Source: Candidatus Omnitrophota bacterium
GTDB lineage: Bacteria > Hinthialibacterota > Hinthialibacteria > Hinthialibacterales > Hinthialibacteraceae
DNA: 64,000 bases
Assembly: GCA_040755155.1 (NCBI GenBank)
Contig: JBFMBP010000084.1
Span: forward strand, 64,405 to 128,404
Reading direction: 5' to 3'
Under the pieces are notes generated by a model. That model had not been told where the DNA came from. It ran no database searches and worked only from the letters and a program-made list of their open reading frames with translations. Position 1 is the first letter of the stretch. Each line of letters opens with the position of its first letter. The position numbers and the translations under genes were made by a program. Positions 61,943 through 64,000 of the stretch are shown here, in pieces.

Positions 61943-64000
61943 ATGAAAAAAAGAGGAAAGACAAAACATTGCCAACACAAATCAGATGATTTTCATTTCT
62001 ATAAATTAGAAAATCCTTTTAAAAATTTTTCTATGGAAGAGATTACGAGTAAATTTATTGAAGCAGGTGATTCTTATGAAAAAGAATTCCTCTCATCTTT
62101 TAAAAAAATTGAAAATCTATTAAATGAATTTTATCCTCTTGCTATACTATCTATTCTTTCGGTTTATAACTTATTTAGATTAGTTACTGATTCTAACCAA
62201 ATCGTAACTCCAAGAAAGCCAACGTTGGATCAATCTCATATAGAATTATTACAGGCTTTTTGTTTGCGAATACCTGCAAATAAAATATCTTACAAACCAG
62301 CTTTACCTCATCAAATTCAAATTATTAATGATTTATTAATTTCTATTTGTGATTCTTTTGCAGGGAAGCGTTTTTCATTATTGAAAGATGATAGATTTGC
62401 TCAAAATAAGTCTATGATGTTTTTGCAAGAACGTATTCGTACACATACCCAAAGAGTTAGAAACTGGGGATATTTCGAACAGGTTGTGGATATATCTAAA
62501 CGAATATATGAGCCATTGAATAAAAGATATGAAACTTGTATTGGAATAAGCGCAATAGATATCATTAATTTTTTTTACATTTTAATTAAGCAATCGGAAA
62601 CTAAAATATGTAATCACTGGGATAAACTAAGTGATGTATTTAAGGAAAAATCTATCGAAAAAATAATTAGTAAATATTATAAATTATTTGATCTAAAGGG
62701 TGACCAAAATGAATTAATCAGTTTTTGTAATGATAATGAGATAAACTTAGTTGATTACTTAAAGAGTCATTCAGATATATTATTAGTTGATTATTTTAGT
62801 TTTCGTTTGAGTGAAATTTCCCAAGAAATTCAAATTCCCTTAGAATCATTACAGAGATTTCTTCCATTATTGAGTATGAAATTTGGAGATTTAAGTAATG
62901 AAGAACCTGAACATTTTTTTCTAAATAATCCAATATGGAAAAAACCATTAATTCAATTAACTAAAGATAAATTTTTCTGTTCCATGCCTCAGGTTTTTTT
63001 TGGATTTGTAATACAGATACTTGATTCATTATTAGAAGAAAAGGAAAATTCAAAGGAATATTGTAGTACCCGCAAATCTATTTTTTTAGAGGAAGAGGTT
63101 GAAAATATTTTTAAAGTGGCCTTTCCTGGGTCTCCGTATGTGCGGAATTTTAAATGGAAAGAAAATGATATTGAATATGAAACGGATTTGATAATAAAAG
63201 TTGATTCTTATTTAATTGTTGTTGAATCTAAATCCGGTTCAATATCTCTTTCAGCACTTCGAGGTGCGCCAAAGAGTATAGAACGTAATATCAATGAATT
63301 GTTAATATATCCCTCCATCCAGTCTTATAGATTAGAAAAAAGAATTTTACAGTCAAAAGATTCTAGTCTTTTTAATTTACCTTTTGATATAAGCTCAATA
63401 CAGAAGGTAATTAGAATCTCAATTACTCTTGAAGATTTTGCTATGATTCAATCAAATATTAATCAATTAAAAAGGGATGGTATTATTAATAATGAGTTTC
63501 CTGTTTCACCTACAATACTTTTGTCTGATATCAAAATTGTTTTTGACATTCTGATCTCAGAAATGGAAAGACTACATTATTTGGTTCGCAGAAAAGAAAT
63601 CGACGAAAATATGACATATTTTGCAGATGAATTAGACTTATTAGGTATTTATTTATCAACTGGATTTAATATAGGTGAGATTGAACAGAATAAAAAAGCT
63701 GTATTCAATTTTATAGGTAATTCTACAATTATTGATGATTACTATTTATCTGTTGAGCAAGGAATTAGTAAAGAAAAACCGAAATTAAAATTAACAAAAT
63801 GGTGGAGAGAAATTATAAAATTTGTTGAAAAAAGAAAACCAAATCGATGGTCTGAAATTGCTGAAATTTTATTAAATATTTCATTTGATGATCAAAAGAA
63901 AGGAGAAAAGGAATTTAAAAGATATATTAGAAATGTACAAAAAAATTGGGAGATACCTGGGCATAAAAATTCATTATTTATTTGTCCTCAAAAATATTGT
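61943..64000 (+). CDS. Large PD-(D/E)XK-like nuclease-domain protein, 3' end cut by window edge
   Basis: From ATG 61943 the frame is open for 686 codons to the edge without a stop. GC is under 30% against about 50% around it. Most of the sequence is unfamiliar, but EYETDLIIKVDSYLIVVESK with GSISL after it (D415, E428, K430) fits the core of PD-(D/E)XK nucleases such as restriction enzymes and NERD domains: Asp, hydrophobic strand, then Glu-x-Lys. The part before (1-390) is helical and may be a recognition module; the final part has PNRWSEIAEILLN. No strong ribosome site is seen. The atypical composition suggests horizontal transfer, and defence is a plausible role. Confidence 0.75.
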   Translation, partial: MKKRGKTKHCQHKSDDFHFYKLENPFKNFSMEEITSKFIEAGDSYEKEFLSSFKKIENLLNEFYPLAILSILSVYNLFRLVTDSNQIVTPRKPTLDQSHIELLQAFCLRIPANKISYKPALPHQIQIINDLLISICDSFAGKRFSLLKDDRFAQNKSMMFLQERIRTHTQRVRNWGYFEQVVDISKRIYEPLNKRYETCIGISAIDIINFFYILIKQSETKICNHWDKLSDVFKEKSIEKIISKYYKLFDLKGDQNELISFCNDNEINLVDYLKSHSDILLVDYFSFRLSEISQEIQIPLESLQRFLPLLSMKFGDLSNEEPEHFFLNNPIWKKPLIQLTKDKFFCSMPQVFFGFVIQILDSLLEEKENSKEYCSTRKSIFLEEEVENIFKVAFPGSPYVRNFKWKENDIEYETDLIIKVDSYLIVVESKSGSISLSALRGAPKSIERNINELLIYPSIQSYRLEKRILQSKDSSLFNLPFDISSIQKVIRISITLEDFAMIQSNINQLKRDGIINNEFPVSPTILLSDIKIVFDILISEMERLHYLVRRKEIDENMTYFADELDLLGIYLSTGFNIGEIEQNKKAVFNFIGNSTIIDDYYLSVEQGISKEKPKLKLTKWWREIIKFVEKRKPNRWSEIAEILLNISFDDQKKGEKEFKRYIRNVQKNWEIPGHKNSLFICPQKYC

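Overview
The window is a stretch of bacterial chromosome of roughly 50% GC, dense with genes on both strands. No rRNA, tRNA or phylogenetic marker gene fixes the organism. The mix of genes suggests an uncultured Gram-negative lineage of the kind found in candidate phyla such as Sumerlaeota, Hydrogenedentota or Omnitrophota, or a relative of Planctomycetota. These genes include Tat-signal Gfo/Idh and DegT proteins, secreted PQQ-like propellers, FG-GAP proteins, a prepilin of the 'FTLIELLIVVAIIGVLAAIAVPNF' type, malectin-bearing esterases and many short dispersed repeats. The phylum is inference only.

Layout. 0-7.4 kb: a cut-off methyltransferase, a sugar aminotransferase with a GNAT acetyltransferase, an AAA ATPase/DUF4276 pair that looks like a defence module, a Tat-exported Gfo/Idh oxidoreductase and an FG-GAP protein. 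7.5-19 kb: very large envelope or secreted proteins (a membrane-propeller fusion, and a methyltransferase-like domain fused to a PQQ-like propeller) and a four-helix-bundle gene flanked by inverted octamer repeats. 19-28.8 kb: a MarR regulator with a B12-binding radical SAM gene, ispE and ispD, then a ribosomal/housekeeping cluster (glmU-like, rplY/ctc, pth, rpsF, ssb, rpsR, rpsT) and a glycosyltransferase. 29-39 kb is accessory: a Tat-exported aminotransferase, an AT-rich pair of unknown genes, orphan HicB and HigA antitoxins, a long repeat-filled gap, a sulfite-oxidase-like enzyme and an AAA(DUF3696)/PIN pair. 39-48 kb: a prepilin, a voltage-sensor-type channel with a split RCK region, a glycosidase-like protein, a purple-acid-phosphatase-like enzyme, tandem duplicated toxin-antitoxin modules and a SpeD-SpeE fusion. 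48.5-57.7 kb: a housekeeping run read leftward, rny - ymdB-like - xseA - xseB - ispA - dxs, preceded by an NAD(P)HX repair enzyme. 58-64 kb: a two-esterase, two-malectin secreted enzyme, then a very AT-rich gene with a PD-(D/E)XK-like motif that runs off the right edge.

How the genes work together. The MEP isoprenoid pathway is represented by dxs, ispD and ispE plus the prenyltransferase ispA. xseB-ispA-dxs are in the same order as in E. coli. Two operon-like pairs have the form of nuclease/ATPase defence systems: AAA+DUF4276 at 2.4-4.2 kb and DUF3696+PIN at 37.2-39.1 kb. A third candidate is the truncated PD-(D/E)XK protein at the right edge. The intergenic regions carry several repeat families: a 32-bp REP-like hairpin (3 copies), MITE-like 110-154-bp long-hairpin elements (4 full copies and fragments), octamer tandem arrays in inverted arrangement (3 loci) and smaller hairpins.
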